Positions 7,612 to 15,138 of a DNA stretch of 22,845 nucleotides are shown here, piece by piece. How positions within the stretch are numbered: the first letter of the stretch is position 1; every line of letters starts with the position of its first letter. This stretch comes from JOPF133 sp052144935. GTDB taxonomy: Bacteria; Acidobacteriota; Terriglobia; Bryobacterales; Bryobacteraceae. The notes under the pieces are model-generated. The model ran no database searches, was not told the origin of the DNA, and was given only the letters and a program-made list of their open reading frames with translations. The DNA is taken from contig JBKQPR010000149.1 of assembly GCA_052144935.1 (NCBI GenBank), forward strand, positions 1 to 22,845. Reading direction: 5' to 3'. The translations under genes and the position numbers were made by a program.

Positions 7612-8145
7612 ATGACGACGACGGCCAAGGGTAGGGACGCCGATGGTGGTCCGTGCGCTCTCTCGGTCTGGCTGCCGGAAGGAGTGGAACCGCCAAGGAG
7701 CTGGCCTGACGAGCTTGACGCGTTGAACGCCGCGCCGCGGCACCACGCTCTGCTGTTTGAGAATGAGTTTGTCCGTGTGCCGGACACGAGGGTTCCGCCG
7801 GGGCAAACAGTTCCGCTCCACACTCACCGGTGGCCGAGCGTCTTGTACATCCTCAATTGGAGCGATTTCGTGCGCCGCGATGGCGGCGGAAGAACCGTTG
7901 TGGACAGCCGCATACTTGGGAAGGCGCTCCAGGGGAACGCTCTGTGGTCCGGGCCGCTGCCGCCGCTCGGATGCCACTCCAGTTCGATGGCCGTCCGGGT
8001 CGGTTCTTTCCGCGTGCCCCGCCAACCGTCCGCGGCGGCGCTGGATCGGCCATTCAGGGCTTCGCGAAGCCTTCGAGGATCCAGATGTCGCCCTTCTCGC
8101 GGTCCAGGGACGTCAGAAAGCTCTTGCCGTCGGGCGCCAGGCTGA
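7612..8145 (+). CDS. Cupin-domain protein with disrupted C-terminus
   Basis: The first part of this 177-aa frame reads like a small cupin: NAAPRHHALLFENEFVRVPDTRVPPGQTVPLHTHRWPSVLYILNWSDFVRRDGGGRTVVDSR, then GNALWSGPLPP. The HTH pair in PLHTH is the usual metal-ligand position. After codon 118 (about 7965) the expected closing strand (a histidine, then a segment ending in VELK or similar) is replaced by unrelated Ser/Arg/Pro-rich sequence. That sequence also runs 92 bp into the 3' end of the convergent kinase gene. The functional gene therefore probably ended near 8000 and has lost its tail, so it may be a pseudogene. ATG 7561 is an alternative start. Substrate and role are unknown. Confidence 0.6.
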   Translation: MTTTAKGRDADGGPCALSVWLPEGVEPPRSWPDELDALNAAPRHHALLFENEFVRVPDTRVPPGQTVPLHTHRWPSVLYILNWSDFVRRDGGGRTVVDSRILGKALQGNALWSGPLPPLGCHSSSMAVRVGSFRVPRQPSAAALDRPFRASRSLRGSRCRPSRGPGTSESSCRRAPG

Positions 8146-10633
8146 AACCGTGGACCCCGGCCTGCGGACCCATGTCCAGGATGATCCGCCGCCGCTTGCT
8201 GCGGATCTCGATGGCCTCGATCACCAAATTGTGATTCTCGTTCCGCCGGATGCCGATTACCTCGGCGCCGTCTTTGGTGAACCCGGACACCTGCTGCCAG
8301 CCGGTTTCGCCGGAGAGCAACTCGGTGTGGCTGCCATCCGCGGATACCATGGCGAGCCCATCTTTGGAGAGCCAGGTCAGCCAGTTCCCGTCCGGCGACC
8401 ACTGCGAGCGCGTCAGTTGATAGGAGGAAACCGGCACAACCTGGACCGGCTTTCCCCCACCCCCTGCGGGGATCTTTTCGAGGCCGAACCGGCCGTGGTC
8501 CGGGAACTCGTACGCGATCCAGTTTCCATCCGGCGACCAAACCGGCACCATGCCCGTGACGCCCAGAGGGACCGGAGGTCCACCCGCGACATTCGCCAGC
8601 CAGAGACTGCTGCCCTGGCCCGCCGAGAACCGCGTGAACGCGATCCGCTGCCCATCCGGCGAGAAGCGGGGCTCGCTCACGCGGTCGGTGTGGCCTTCCC
8701 GAAAACTCGCGGCGGTCACCAGCGGCCGCTCCCAGCCTTCATGCACGGAGTGAATCCAGATCTCGTCGGTTCCGTTGTGCTCTTTGGAATATATGAACTG
8801 ATCGCCCTTGGGGGACCACGCCGCGCAGTGCTCGTAGGACGAGGTCGCCAGGACGTCGCTCACGGGCATGCCATCCAGCGGCGCTTGGATGATGTCCTGG
8901 TCGCCATTGCGCAACGTAAATGCAATGCGGCGCCCATCGGACGATACGGAAGGATCGGCCTCATAGTTCACGGCGGGTGTGAGCGGCCGGACGGTTCCGC
9001 CGCGCACATCCGCTACCAGGAGGTGGTCGTGGCCGGCGTTTGCCAGCGCGCCGGAGAAAACCATATGGCGGCTATCCGGGAACCAGCTAAAACCAATAAC
9101 CCCGGTGCCTCGCACCGTGGAAACCGTCTCGAGGGTCCGCCGCACCTCGGCGCGCGGGTAGGAGACCAGCCAAAAAGCGTAGTTCCCCGAGGGGGCTGCC
9201 GACCAGATGCCGATCGATGCGCCATCCGGCGAGAAGCGCAGGTACGGCACATACCTTGTGGGGATGAAAGCAAGTTTGCGAACATTGGAGCTGCCGGCCG
9301 GTTGCGCCCAGATCGACGCGCCGCCTTGGTCGGCTCGCGCCACAACCAGGGTCTTCCCGCCGGGGGAAATGTGCGCGCCCAGGGCGCCGCGCGCCCGCAA
9401 CTCGGGGGTTCCACCGGCGGCGCCGATCTCCCAGAGACCATCGGACGAAAGATAAAAGATCCGGGCGTTATCGGGCGACCAGAATGGCGCCCGGCAATCG
9501 CTCTTCGAGTGCGTGATCTGTGCCGGCACGGGCTGATCGAGACTGCGCGTCAGAATCTGGTAGACGCCGTCTACCTGCGCCGCATAGGCGATGGTCTTTT
9601 CATCGGGCGACCACGCCGGAGACGACTTGACGCCCTGCTCGCTGGCGAGCACGGTGAAATGGTAGGCAGCGAGGTCGGTCGCGCCGCGGCTGAAAAGCGC
9701 CCGGCCTAAGAAGATCCCGGCGAGGAGCGCCGCCGCGGCAATCCCGGCGGCCAGCAGAGGCTTCGGGCGCCTGGGCGCCTCGGTGGGCAAGGCGGCGCGG
9801 GCGGCACTCGCAGGGCCGGAAAGCGATTCCAGATCGAAAGCGAAATCCTGCGCCGAATGAAAGCGTTCCTCGGGGTTCTTTTCCAGGGCATGGCGGACGA
9901 TGCGCTCCAGTCCGGCGGGCAGGTTCGGGTTGAAGCTGGAAACATCCGCTGGCTCCTCTTTGAGGATGGCGCTCATCGTGTCCGCCGGCGAAGCGCCCTG
10001 AAACGCGCGGCGCCCGGTGAGCATTTCGAACAGAATGGCGCCCAGGGAAAACAGGTCGGAGCGATGGTCCACCGCCTGGCCGCGCACCTGCTCCGGAGAC
10101 ATGTAACCGATGGTGCCAAGCACCATGCCGGGCTCGGTGCCCATGATTTCGGTGGGAGCGCTGGTGGCGTCCTCGGAGGCCGCCCGGGCGGCCGTCAGCT
10201 TGGCCAGGCCGAAGTCCAGGATCTTCAGCCGCCCGTCTTTCGTCAGGAAGAGATTTGCCGGCTTCAGATCGCGGTGGACGATCCCCTTGGCGTGGGCCGC
10301 CGCCAGGCCGCGCGCGGCTTGCACGGCGTAGTCGAGCGCCTTGCGCACCGGCAGCGCACCTATCCGCAGGCGCTCGCGCAAGGTCTCGCCTTCAAGCAGC
10401 TCCTGGACGACGTACATCGCGCCATCTTCCCAGCCGATATCGAAGACCGCCACGATGTTGGGGTGATTGAGTCCGCCGGCGGCGCGGGCCTCCCGCTCGA
10501 AGCGGCGCCGCCGGTCGGGATCGAGCGTGATCGCGCTGTGCAACACCTTGATGGCGACATCGCGTTCCAGACGGGGATCGCGCGCGCGATAGACCTCGCC
10601 CATGCCGCCCTGTCCCAGCCGGGATTGCACCAT
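8054..10633 (-). CDS. Ser/Thr protein kinase with TolB/PD40 propeller, membrane-anchored
   Basis: Counted from ATG 10633 this is an 859-aa Hanks-type kinase fused to an extracytoplasmic propeller. The kinase motifs are complete: Gly loop GQGGMGEVY (from residue 7), VAIK with Lys29, HRDLKPAN (120-127), DFG (140-142), MSPEQ and DHRSDLFSLG. One transmembrane helix lies at about 292-314 (LLAAGIAAAALLAGIFLGRAL). Propeller blades follow, with SPDEKTIAYA, SPDNARIFYL, SPDGASIGIW, SPDGQRIAFT and SPDGNWIAYE. The frame is open back to GTG 10711, but those 26 extra residues are encoded by DNA that repeats the ftsY upstream region and are unlike kinase N-termini. The usual lead-in LGPYEI before the Gly loop is missing, so the 5' end appears to have been replaced at the repeat boundary. 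Substrates are unknown. Confidence 0.92.
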   Translation of the reverse strand: MVQSRLGQGGMGEVYRARDPRLERDVAIKVLHSAITLDPDRRRRFEREARAAGGLNHPNIVAVFDIGWEDGAMYVVQELLEGETLRERLRIGALPVRKALDYAVQAARGLAAAHAKGIVHRDLKPANLFLTKDGRLKILDFGLAKLTAARAASEDATSAPTEIMGTEPGMVLGTIGYMSPEQVRGQAVDHRSDLFSLGAILFEMLTGRRAFQGASPADTMSAILKEEPADVSSFNPNLPAGLERIVRHALEKNPEERFHSAQDFAFDLESLSGPASAARAALPTEAPRRPKPLLAAGIAAAALLAGIFLGRALFSRGATDLAAYHFTVLASEQGVKSSPAWSPDEKTIAYAAQVDGVYQILTRSLDQPVPAQITHSKSDCRAPFWSPDNARIFYLSSDGLWEIGAAGGTPELRARGALGAHISPGGKTLVVARADQGGASIWAQPAGSSNVRKLAFIPTRYVPYLRFSPDGASIGIWSAAPSGNYAFWLVSYPRAEVRRTLETVSTVRGTGVIGFSWFPDSRHMVFSGALANAGHDHLLVADVRGGTVRPLTPAVNYEADPSVSSDGRRIAFTLRNGDQDIIQAPLDGMPVSDVLATSSYEHCAAWSPKGDQFIYSKEHNGTDEIWIHSVHEGWERPLVTAASFREGHTDRVSEPRFSPDGQRIAFTRFSAGQGSSLWLANVAGGPPVPLGVTGMVPVWSPDGNWIAYEFPDHGRFGLEKIPAGGGGKPVQVVPVSSYQLTRSQWSPDGNWLTWLSKDGLAMVSADGSHTELLSGETGWQQVSGFTKDGAEVIGIRRNENHNLVIEAIEIRSKRRRIILDMGPQAGVHGFSLAPDGKSFLTSLDREKGDIWILEGFAKP

Positions 10634-10634
10634 G

Positions 10635-10858
10635 CCCTGTCGGCCCGTACTTGCGAACCGCCTGGCTAATCGATTCAAAACCTGCGCGCGCGCGGGGCCC
10701 GCTGGAAGCACCCTGCTAAAATAGACCCAAAATGACTCAAACTCTGTTCGGTACCGCCGAGCAAGAGCCCACTCCGCTGGAGAAGCTGAAGAGCGGCGTC
10801 CAAAAGACCCGCGCCGGCCTGGTCTCGGCTCTCGAAGATGCCTTGCAGGGCCGCAAGG
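10635..10858. repeat. Direct repeat copy 1: ftsY promoter and 5' end
   Basis: This 224-bp stretch matches 14096-14314 at roughly 90-95 percent by eye. It starts at CCCTGTCG, includes GCCTGGCTAATCGATTCAAA and the extended -10 TGCTAAAATAGACCC, and ends at GCAGGGCCGCAAGG inside ftsY. Outside these limits the two loci differ. The left boundary falls exactly at the 5' end of the kinase gene at 8054-10633. Confidence 0.9.
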
Positions 10859-10953
10859 AGAAGCGCTGCGGTCTTACCGGAGAGGAATCTGATCCGACCT
10901 CGCAGATCGGACTTCTGGACCGCCCGTTGGCACTTTCCGGTAAACCCATTTAA
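10732..10953 (+). pseudogene. Truncated ftsY fragment
   Basis: The first 42 codons (MTQTLFGTAEQEPTPLEKLKSG onward, to GRK) copy the N-terminus of the intact ftsY at 14188, with a few substitutions. After about 10858 the frame continues for 31 unrelated residues (EKRCGLTGEESD and so on) to a stop. All GTPase motifs are missing, so it cannot act as an SRP receptor. It keeps the same extended -10 promoter sequence immediately before its ATG and may still be transcribed towards the palindromes and the kinase gene downstream. Confidence 0.85.
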
Positions 10954-11040
10954 CTGGCCAATATTCTGCCCGCTTCGATCCTAAGACCATCGCAATGTGT
11001 AAGTTACGGACCGCGTGCAGAAATTGGACCAGTTAAATGG
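10946..11040. repeat. Long palindromic element 1
   Basis: A 95-bp element bounded by imperfect inverted arms of 28 bp: 10946-10973 (starts CCATTTAACTGGCCAAT) and 11013-11040 (ends ATTGGACCAGTTAAATGG). The centre contains TTCGAT and CCATCGCAA, matching the plan of the neighbouring element, plus GTAAGTTAC. As RNA it would form a long hairpin. No coding frame is convincing. It abuts element 2 without a gap. Confidence 0.8.
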
Positions 11041-11118
11041 TTTTATACCGGCCAATCTGCTTGATTCGATGGCACTTACGCTGAAACCATCGAAGCGTAC
11101 AGATTGACCGGTATAAAA
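11041..11118. repeat. Long palindromic element 2
   Basis: A 78-bp element with 19-bp arms, TTTTATACCGGCCAATCTG (11041-11059) and CAGATTGACCGGTATAAAA (11100-11118), differing at one pair. A nested perfect 8-bp stem TTCGATGG/CCATCGAA (11065-11072 and 11087-11094) lies inside. With element 1 and the flanks it fills 10954-11261, a stretch with no gene I can support. Confidence 0.85.
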
Positions 11119-11261
11119 GCACTTTTCGTCCACCACGCCCTGTTCCGGAATGTAGCAATCCCGAGACCCCGGCCCCCCAAGAAACTTCCGGTTGCGCCGG
11201 TTGCGCCGTGAACCGGGCACAATCGCTTTTTGATCCGCTAAACTGAGTTGAGCCCCTTCCC

Positions 11262-13931
11262 ATGCCGCTAGCCCCAGGCGACAAACTCGGACCCTATGAA
11301 ATCCTTGCGCCCATCGGCGCGGGCGGAATGGGCCAGGTGTACAAAGCGCGCGATACGCGGCTGGATCGCATCGTTGCCATCAAGGTTCTTCCGGCGGACA
11401 AAGTTGCGGACCCGGAACGTAAGCAACGCTTCCGTCAGGAGGCCAAGGCTGCCTCTTCGCTGAACCACCCCAATATCATCACGATTTACGACGTTGGCTC
11501 GGAAAACGCTATCGATTATATTGCCATGGAGTTCGTCGCGGGCAAGACGCTGGACCAATTGACTCCCCGCAACGGAATGCGCCTCGGGGATCTGCTGGCC
11601 GCGGCCGCGCAGGTTGCCGACGCGCTGGCGAGGGCGCATCAAGCGGGAATCGTGCATCGGGACCTGAAGCCATCGAACGTCATGGTCTGCTCCGACGGGC
11701 TGGTGAAGGTGCTCGACTTTGGGCTCGCCAAACTGACGCAGCCGGCGGCCGGCGAGGACGCGGACACGAAAACGATGGCAGCCTTGACCCAGGACGGTGC
11801 GATCCTGGGCACCACTTATTACATGTCGCCGGAGCAAGCCGAAGCGAATCTCGTGGACGCCCGGTCCGACATCTTCTCCTTCGGAGCCATGCTCTACGAA
11901 ATGGCTACCGGACAGCGCCCGTTTCACGGCAAATCGCAGGCCGCTGTACTGTCCGCCATCTTGCGCGAGGAACCAAAAGCCATCGCCGACCTCCGCCCGG
12001 ACGTGCCCAACGAGCTGGCCCGCACGATCTCCCGCTGCCTGCGGAAGGATCCTGCAAGGCGCTTTCAGCATATGGACGATCTCAAAGTCGCGCTGGAGGA
12101 ACTCAAGGAGGAATCGGACTCCGGCAAGCTTTCGGCCCCCGTTGCGGGAGTGAACGTTGCTTCTGCGGCGCCATCGGTGAAGAAGCGCATCTGGATCGCG
12201 GCGGGCGCGGTGCTCTTGATCGGGACCGCAATTGCCGCGTGGCGGCTGAACCGGGGAGCGGCTTCCGAGCTGGACACGCCCTTCACGCCGATACCGCTTA
12301 CCAGTTACCGGGGTATCGAAACCCACCCGAGTTTCTCCCCGGACGGGAATCAAGTCGCCTTCAGTTGGAACGGCGAAAATGAACACGTTTTCGATATTTA
12401 CGTCAAACTCATCGGTCCTGGCGCCCCCTTGCGTCTCACCAGCAATCCGGTTAACAGCTATTGGCCAAGTTGGTCGCCCGCCGGCAACGCCATTGCCTTT
12501 CTCCGCGGCAGTTCCGAAGACGAGTTTTCGGTTGTCGTCGTGCCTGCTCTCGGAGGGCCGGAACGAAAAGTAGGTTCCTACACGAGCGTCAACGCGGGCG
12601 GCGGTCTTACGCTGGCATCCTTGTGCTGGACTTCGGATTCCAAGGCGCTGATCGTGTCGGCGATCCCGGCGCCCGGCCAACCAAACGCGCTCCTGCTCGT
12701 GTCATTGGAAACCGGCGAGACCCGGACACTCACTCACCCGCCTCCGCAAATCGACGGAGACACCCGTCCAGCGATCTCCCCGGACGGCCGCACGCTCGTG
12801 TTTGTCCGCACCAACGGGACTCTCTACGATCTATGGCGGCTGCAGCTTGCGGAGGGTTTCCAACCTCAAGGCGAACCGAAACAACTGCCCTTAGGCGGGC
12901 TCCGGGTCTCGAACATGGCATGGATGCCGGACGGCCGCGAGCTGATATTTTCCACCGCCGGCGCCGCCGCCAACGTCGCAATCTATCGCATGCCGGCTTC
13001 CGGGGCCGCGATGCCGCGACTCGTGCCCGGCATCGGCACGGGAGCGGCTTACCCGGCCGTGTCTTCGCAAGGTCATCGGCTGGTATATTCGGTTGGCACG
13101 CAAGACACCAATATTTGGAAAGTGGACCTCAGCGCCAGGTCGGCGGCTCTCGATGAAGGTTTGTCCTCTACATACCGGGACGTGTTTCCGCAATACTCTC
13201 CGGACGGGAAACGCATTACGTTCTATTCGAACCGGGCGGGAAGGCTGGATATTTGGGTAGCCAACGCGGATGGGTCTCAGGCAGCCCGGCTCACTTCGCT
13301 GGCCGGGCCGACCACGGGGAGTCCGCGCTGGTCTCCGGATGGGCAGGAGATTTCATTTGACTCGGATACCGGCGGCAACTATCAGATCTATACCGTCTCC
13401 GCCGATGGCGGCCAGCCGCGAAAGTTAACCAAGGATGCCTTCACCAACATCACCACAAACTGGTCGCACGACGGGCGCTGGATCTATTTCTCCAGCAAAC
13501 GCAGCGGCGACTTTCAAATATGGAAAATGCCCGCGCGGGGCGGCGACGCCGTCCAGGTGACGCACGGCGGCGGGATCGCGCCCACGGAGTCTCCCGATGG
13601 CAAGACTCTGTACTTCGCCAAGAACATCGGAGCGGACGGCGTTTGGAAAATGCCGGTGGAGGGCGGGCCCGAAACCAAGGTGGTCCCCAGTCTCCATCGC
13701 TACAATTACGCGGTGACCGATAAGGGAATCTATTTCACCCCTGACGCGACGCGCGACCAAAGCGCCTCGGTTCAATTCCTGAACTTTGCCACCGGAATCG
13801 CGACGCCGGTCGTCAAGGTGCAAAAGCCACTGGACCTGGGAATCACGGTTTCTCCCGATGGCCGCACTCTTCTGTACGCACAGATCGACAGCGCGGGACG
13901 AAACCTCATGCTGGTGGAAAACTTCCGTTAA
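11262..13931 (+). CDS. Ser/Thr protein kinase with TolB/PD40 propeller, membrane-anchored
   Basis: An 889-aa Hanks-type kinase-propeller protein with an intact N-terminus (MPLAPGDKLGPYEILAPIGAGGMGQVY). The ATP-binding lysine is Lys41 (VAIK), the catalytic loop is HRDLKPSN (132-139), DFG is at 152-154, and TTYYMSPEQ and DARSDIFSFGAMLYEM follow. The kinase ends near residue 285 (LRKDPARRFQHMDDL). A transmembrane helix lies at about 312-330 (IWIAAGAVLLIGTAIAAW). The rest is propeller blades with SPDGNQVAFS, SPDGRTLVFV, SPDGKRITFY, SPDGQEISFD, SHDGRWIYFS and SPDGRTLLYA; the NIWKVDL and DIWVANADG blocks are TolB-like. A TAAACT box at 11239-11244 could be its -10; there is no Shine-Dalgarno. It lies between the two ftsY repeat copies. 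Substrate and signal are unknown. Confidence 0.93.
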   Translation: MPLAPGDKLGPYEILAPIGAGGMGQVYKARDTRLDRIVAIKVLPADKVADPERKQRFRQEAKAASSLNHPNIITIYDVGSENAIDYIAMEFVAGKTLDQLTPRNGMRLGDLLAAAAQVADALARAHQAGIVHRDLKPSNVMVCSDGLVKVLDFGLAKLTQPAAGEDADTKTMAALTQDGAILGTTYYMSPEQAEANLVDARSDIFSFGAMLYEMATGQRPFHGKSQAAVLSAILREEPKAIADLRPDVPNELARTISRCLRKDPARRFQHMDDLKVALEELKEESDSGKLSAPVAGVNVASAAPSVKKRIWIAAGAVLLIGTAIAAWRLNRGAASELDTPFTPIPLTSYRGIETHPSFSPDGNQVAFSWNGENEHVFDIYVKLIGPGAPLRLTSNPVNSYWPSWSPAGNAIAFLRGSSEDEFSVVVVPALGGPERKVGSYTSVNAGGGLTLASLCWTSDSKALIVSAIPAPGQPNALLLVSLETGETRTLTHPPPQIDGDTRPAISPDGRTLVFVRTNGTLYDLWRLQLAEGFQPQGEPKQLPLGGLRVSNMAWMPDGRELIFSTAGAAANVAIYRMPASGAAMPRLVPGIGTGAAYPAVSSQGHRLVYSVGTQDTNIWKVDLSARSAALDEGLSSTYRDVFPQYSPDGKRITFYSNRAGRLDIWVANADGSQAARLTSLAGPTTGSPRWSPDGQEISFDSDTGGNYQIYTVSADGGQPRKLTKDAFTNITTNWSHDGRWIYFSSKRSGDFQIWKMPARGGDAVQVTHGGGIAPTESPDGKTLYFAKNIGADGVWKMPVEGGPETKVVPSLHRYNYAVTDKGIYFTPDATRDQSASVQFLNFATGIATPVVKVQKPLDLGITVSPDGRTLLYAQIDSAGRNLMLVENFR

Positions 13932-13979
13932 TCCCCGAGTCTGGAAACTGAAAGGGAATGCGCGGGGACAGAATCAGCC

Positions 13980-14061
13980 CAGGAGCGCGAATGCGCCACC
14001 TGGCTCCTGTGCCCAGAGGCGCCTTCCCGCGCATGAGGTATCCACTTGGACAAAAAGTGGA
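13980..14061. repeat. Two small inverted repeats upstream of ftsY
   Basis: The first is CAGGAGC (13980-13986) with GCTCCTG (14003-14009), enclosing a nested GCGC-GAAT-GCGC. The second is TCCACTT-GGACAAA-AAGTGGA (14041-14061), a perfect 7-bp dyad whose loop includes TTGGACAAA, the same nonamer found at 5964 and 6027. Neither has a T-run, so they are not simple terminators. They could be protein-binding sites or remnants of a dispersed element. Confidence 0.45.
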
Positions 14062-14095
14062 AACTGCCCATCGGCTTCCTGGGAGATGGGACCGG

Positions 14096-14314
14096 CCCTG
14101 TCGCCCTGTATTTCCGAAACGCCTGGCTAATCGATTCAAACCGGCGCGCGCGGCCCGCTGGAAGCACCCTGCTAAAATAGACCCAAAATGATTCAAACTC
14201 TGTTCGGTACCGTCGAGCAAGAGCCCACCCTGCTGGAGAAGCTGAAGAGCGGCGTCCAGAAGACCCGCGCCGGCCTGGTCTCGGCTCTCGAAGATGCCCT
14301 GCAGGGCCGCAAGG
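14096..14314. repeat. Direct repeat copy 2: ftsY promoter and 5' end (intact locus)
   Basis: Second member of the repeat pair described at 10635-10858. Here it continues without a break into full-length ftsY, so this is the parental arrangement on the right side. Confidence 0.9.
14170..14178 (+). promoter_or_regulatory. Extended -10 promoter of ftsY
   Basis: TGCTAAAAT is an extended -10 element (TG-N-TAAAAT). It ends 9 nt before the ATG at 14188, so transcription would begin within about two bases of the start codon. No -35 and no Shine-Dalgarno are visible, suggesting a leaderless mRNA. The same sequence is kept in the duplicate at 10635-10858. Confidence 0.5.
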
Positions 14315-15138
14315 TGATCGATGCCGATCTGCTCGACGAGCTGGAGTTCACCCTCATTTCCGCCGATGTCGGCGTGAAGACCACCGAGGAGATCCTCGAC
14401 CGCATCCGCCAGAGGGTGGAGCGCCACCAGCTCTCGGACGCCGCTGAACTTCGCGGCCTGATTCGCGAGCACCTGCTGGAAATCCTGGAGGCCAGCGAGC
14501 GCGCCCCGGCGCGGGTTGCCGAGCCGCCCGCGGTGATCCTGGTGATCGGCGTGAACGGCTCGGGCAAGACCACCACCATCGGCAAGCTGGCCGAGCGCTT
14601 CCGCAACGAACAGCGCACCGCGCTGCTCTGCGCGGCCGATACCTATCGCGCCGCCGCCATCGAGCAGCTCGAAATCTGGGGCCAGCGCACGGGGGCCGCG
14701 GTGGTGCGGCAAGGCCCCGGCAGCGACCCCAGCGCGGTGCTCTACGACGCTCTCAACGCGGCCCGCGCGCGCAAGGTGGATTACGTCATCGTGGATACCG
14801 CCGGCCGCCTGCAGACCCGCGAGAACCTGATGGCCGAGCTGCAGAAGATGAGCCGCACGGCCAAAAAGGTAATCCCCGATGCGCCCCACGAAGTGCTGCT
14901 GGTGCTGGACGCCACCACCGGGCAAAACGGCCTCGAACAGGCCCGCAGGTTCACCGAAACCTCGGGCGTCACCGGCATCGTGCTCACCAAGCTGGATGGC
15001 ACCGCCAAGGGCGGCATCGTGGTGGCCATCGCGCGCGAGCTCAACCTGCCCATCCGCTACGTGGGAGTGGGCGAGAAGGCCGAAGATCTGCTGCCGTTCG
15101 ACGCCGAAAAGTTCATCGCCTCGCTGTTCGAAAAATGA
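14188..15138 (+). CDS. ftsY: Signal recognition particle receptor FtsY
   Basis: FtsY is the SRP receptor GTPase that delivers ribosome-nascent chain complexes to the membrane translocon. The 316-aa protein is a compact NG-domain form without the long acidic A domain of E. coli FtsY. The N domain helices span about 12-110. The P-loop is GVNGSGKTT (121-129), followed by AADTYRAAAIEQL (149-161), DTAGRLQT (203-210) and TKLDGTAKGG (267-276). The C-terminal GVGEKAEDLLPFDAEKFIASLF is the family signature for closing the G domain. The stop overlaps the ribD start (ATGA), giving translational coupling. Its 5' 127 bp are duplicated at 10732. Confidence 0.97.
   Translation: MIQTLFGTVEQEPTLLEKLKSGVQKTRAGLVSALEDALQGRKVIDADLLDELEFTLISADVGVKTTEEILDRIRQRVERHQLSDAAELRGLIREHLLEILEASERAPARVAEPPAVILVIGVNGSGKTTTIGKLAERFRNEQRTALLCAADTYRAAAIEQLEIWGQRTGAAVVRQGPGSDPSAVLYDALNAARARKVDYVIVDTAGRLQTRENLMAELQKMSRTAKKVIPDAPHEVLLVLDATTGQNGLEQARRFTETSGVTGIVLTKLDGTAKGGIVVAIARELNLPIRYVGVGEKAEDLLPFDAEKFIASLFEK

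Noticed and set aside
7757..9709. 650-aa plus-strand frame inside the kinase-propeller gene
   Set aside because: Low-complexity, no family features, fully opposite a gene with complete kinase and propeller motifs.
10634..10711. N-terminal extension of the kinase gene to GTG 10711
   Set aside because: The extra 26 codons come from the ftsY-upstream repeat and are unlike kinase N-termini; ATG 10633 is preferred, though the longer start cannot be excluded.
13932..14187. Intrinsic terminator for the kinase gene
   Set aside because: Two hairpins are present but neither is followed by a T-run.
14179..15134. FMN riboswitch for the riboflavin genes
   Set aside because: ribD overlaps ftsY and the operon leader is almost absent, leaving no space for the element.
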